Origin: Phytophthora colocasiae
Taxonomy: Eukaryota > Oomycota > Peronosporomycetes > Peronosporales > Peronosporaceae
DNA: 64,000 nucleotides
Direction of reading: 5' to 3'
Assembly (NCBI GenBank): GCA_018806915.1
Contig: JAGKQI010000049.1
Span: 1,240,001-1,304,000, forward strand
Shown: positions 63,794 through 64,000 of the stretch, piece by piece
Layout of the letters: every line of letters starts with the position of its first letter
How positions within the stretch are numbered: position 1 is the first letter of the stretch
The notes under the pieces: model-generated
What the model saw: only the letters and a program-made list of their open reading frames with translations
Databases searched by the model: none
What the model was told of the DNA's origin: nothing
Translations under genes and position numbers: made by a program

Positions 63794-64000
63794 TCAATCC
63801 AGAAGCATAGCTTTAAACAATTCTGAAAACAATCACAACTTGATTTCACTTCTCAAACTTAACATCGTATCACATTCAAAATCGAATCAAATCAATGTAC
63901 ATACATGTAAAAGCAACGCTACTAGAACGCACAAACTTTTATCAGATGACTATCGAACGAGATGACTGGGTAGCTGTGTGTTTTTTTTGCGGCTGGGCGC

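Larger units (their letters stand above)
61640..64000 (+). repeat. Segmental duplication unit D carrying an RxLR effector (right end outside the window)
   Basis: Collinear with unit C reversed, from the CATCACCTCCATTTTTC block (near 61677) to the effector 3' flank. Within it, 62872-62912 and 62913-62953 are a 41-bp tandem duplication (GAGTTATTAGCAATATTCCG..) not seen in A. Apart from the effector it holds no gene. Confidence 0.75.

Overview
This 64 kb window is nuclear DNA of a plant-pathogenic oomycete, most likely Phytophthora or a close Peronosporales relative. Four lines of evidence support that: a family of secreted RxLR-EER effector genes with an oomycete core promoter (Inr joined to FPR), very short GT-AG introns (59-74 bp), an LRR receptor-like TKL kinase and an oomycete-type bZIP gene, and a dense nest of young transposable elements.

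Layout. 0-6.6 kb is a gene-rich island: the 3' part of a SKI2-type exosome helicase, a TA-flanked MITE, an intact FHA-CHAT protease-STAND NTPase gene, and a two-exon helical gene. 6.6-9.3 kb is a gene-poor stretch with a broken pogo/Tigger-like transposase. 9.2-22 kb is an effector cluster: RxLR copies A (+), B (-) and C (-) within partly inverted ~3 kb duplications, with LINE debris, one stray LRR exon and a recent 5.6 kb Ty3 chromovirus inserted just beyond the stop codon of copy C. 22.2-22.9 kb is a second MITE-like element. 23.0-39.6 kb is a very large piggyBac-like element (TTAA-flanked, CCCTTCTGCG termini) carrying two convergent genes with duplicated 5' halves. One runs into a DOT1-like histone methyltransferase domain, the other into a decayed piggyBac transposase that is cut in two by a 7.9 kb Ty3 chromovirus bearing an antisense ORF. 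39.7-44.4 kb is a DNA transposon with an 8-bp target duplication, itself carrying a solo LTR, inserted in LINE debris. 45.4-54.2 kb is an LRR receptor-like kinase gene split by a 6 kb Ty3 element. 54.9-56 kb is a bZIP-like gene. 56.5-61.6 kb is a copia element. 61.6-64 kb is a fourth effector unit (copy D) running off the right edge.

All four full-length LTR elements have identical or near-identical LTRs and perfect 5-bp target duplications, so insertion was recent. Nevertheless their coding frames carry stops or single-base shifts, while the host genes next to them are open. Three of the four effector copies have a 57-81 bp near-perfect palindrome upstream of the ATG. It mirrors the core promoter, so one start-site motif points at the effector and one points away. 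Copy B has only the single promoter and may show the ancestral state. No prokaryotic features, CRISPR arrays or rRNA genes were seen. Transposon coding entries marked pseudogene are read from conserved motifs; exon limits in the piggyBac arm genes are approximate.
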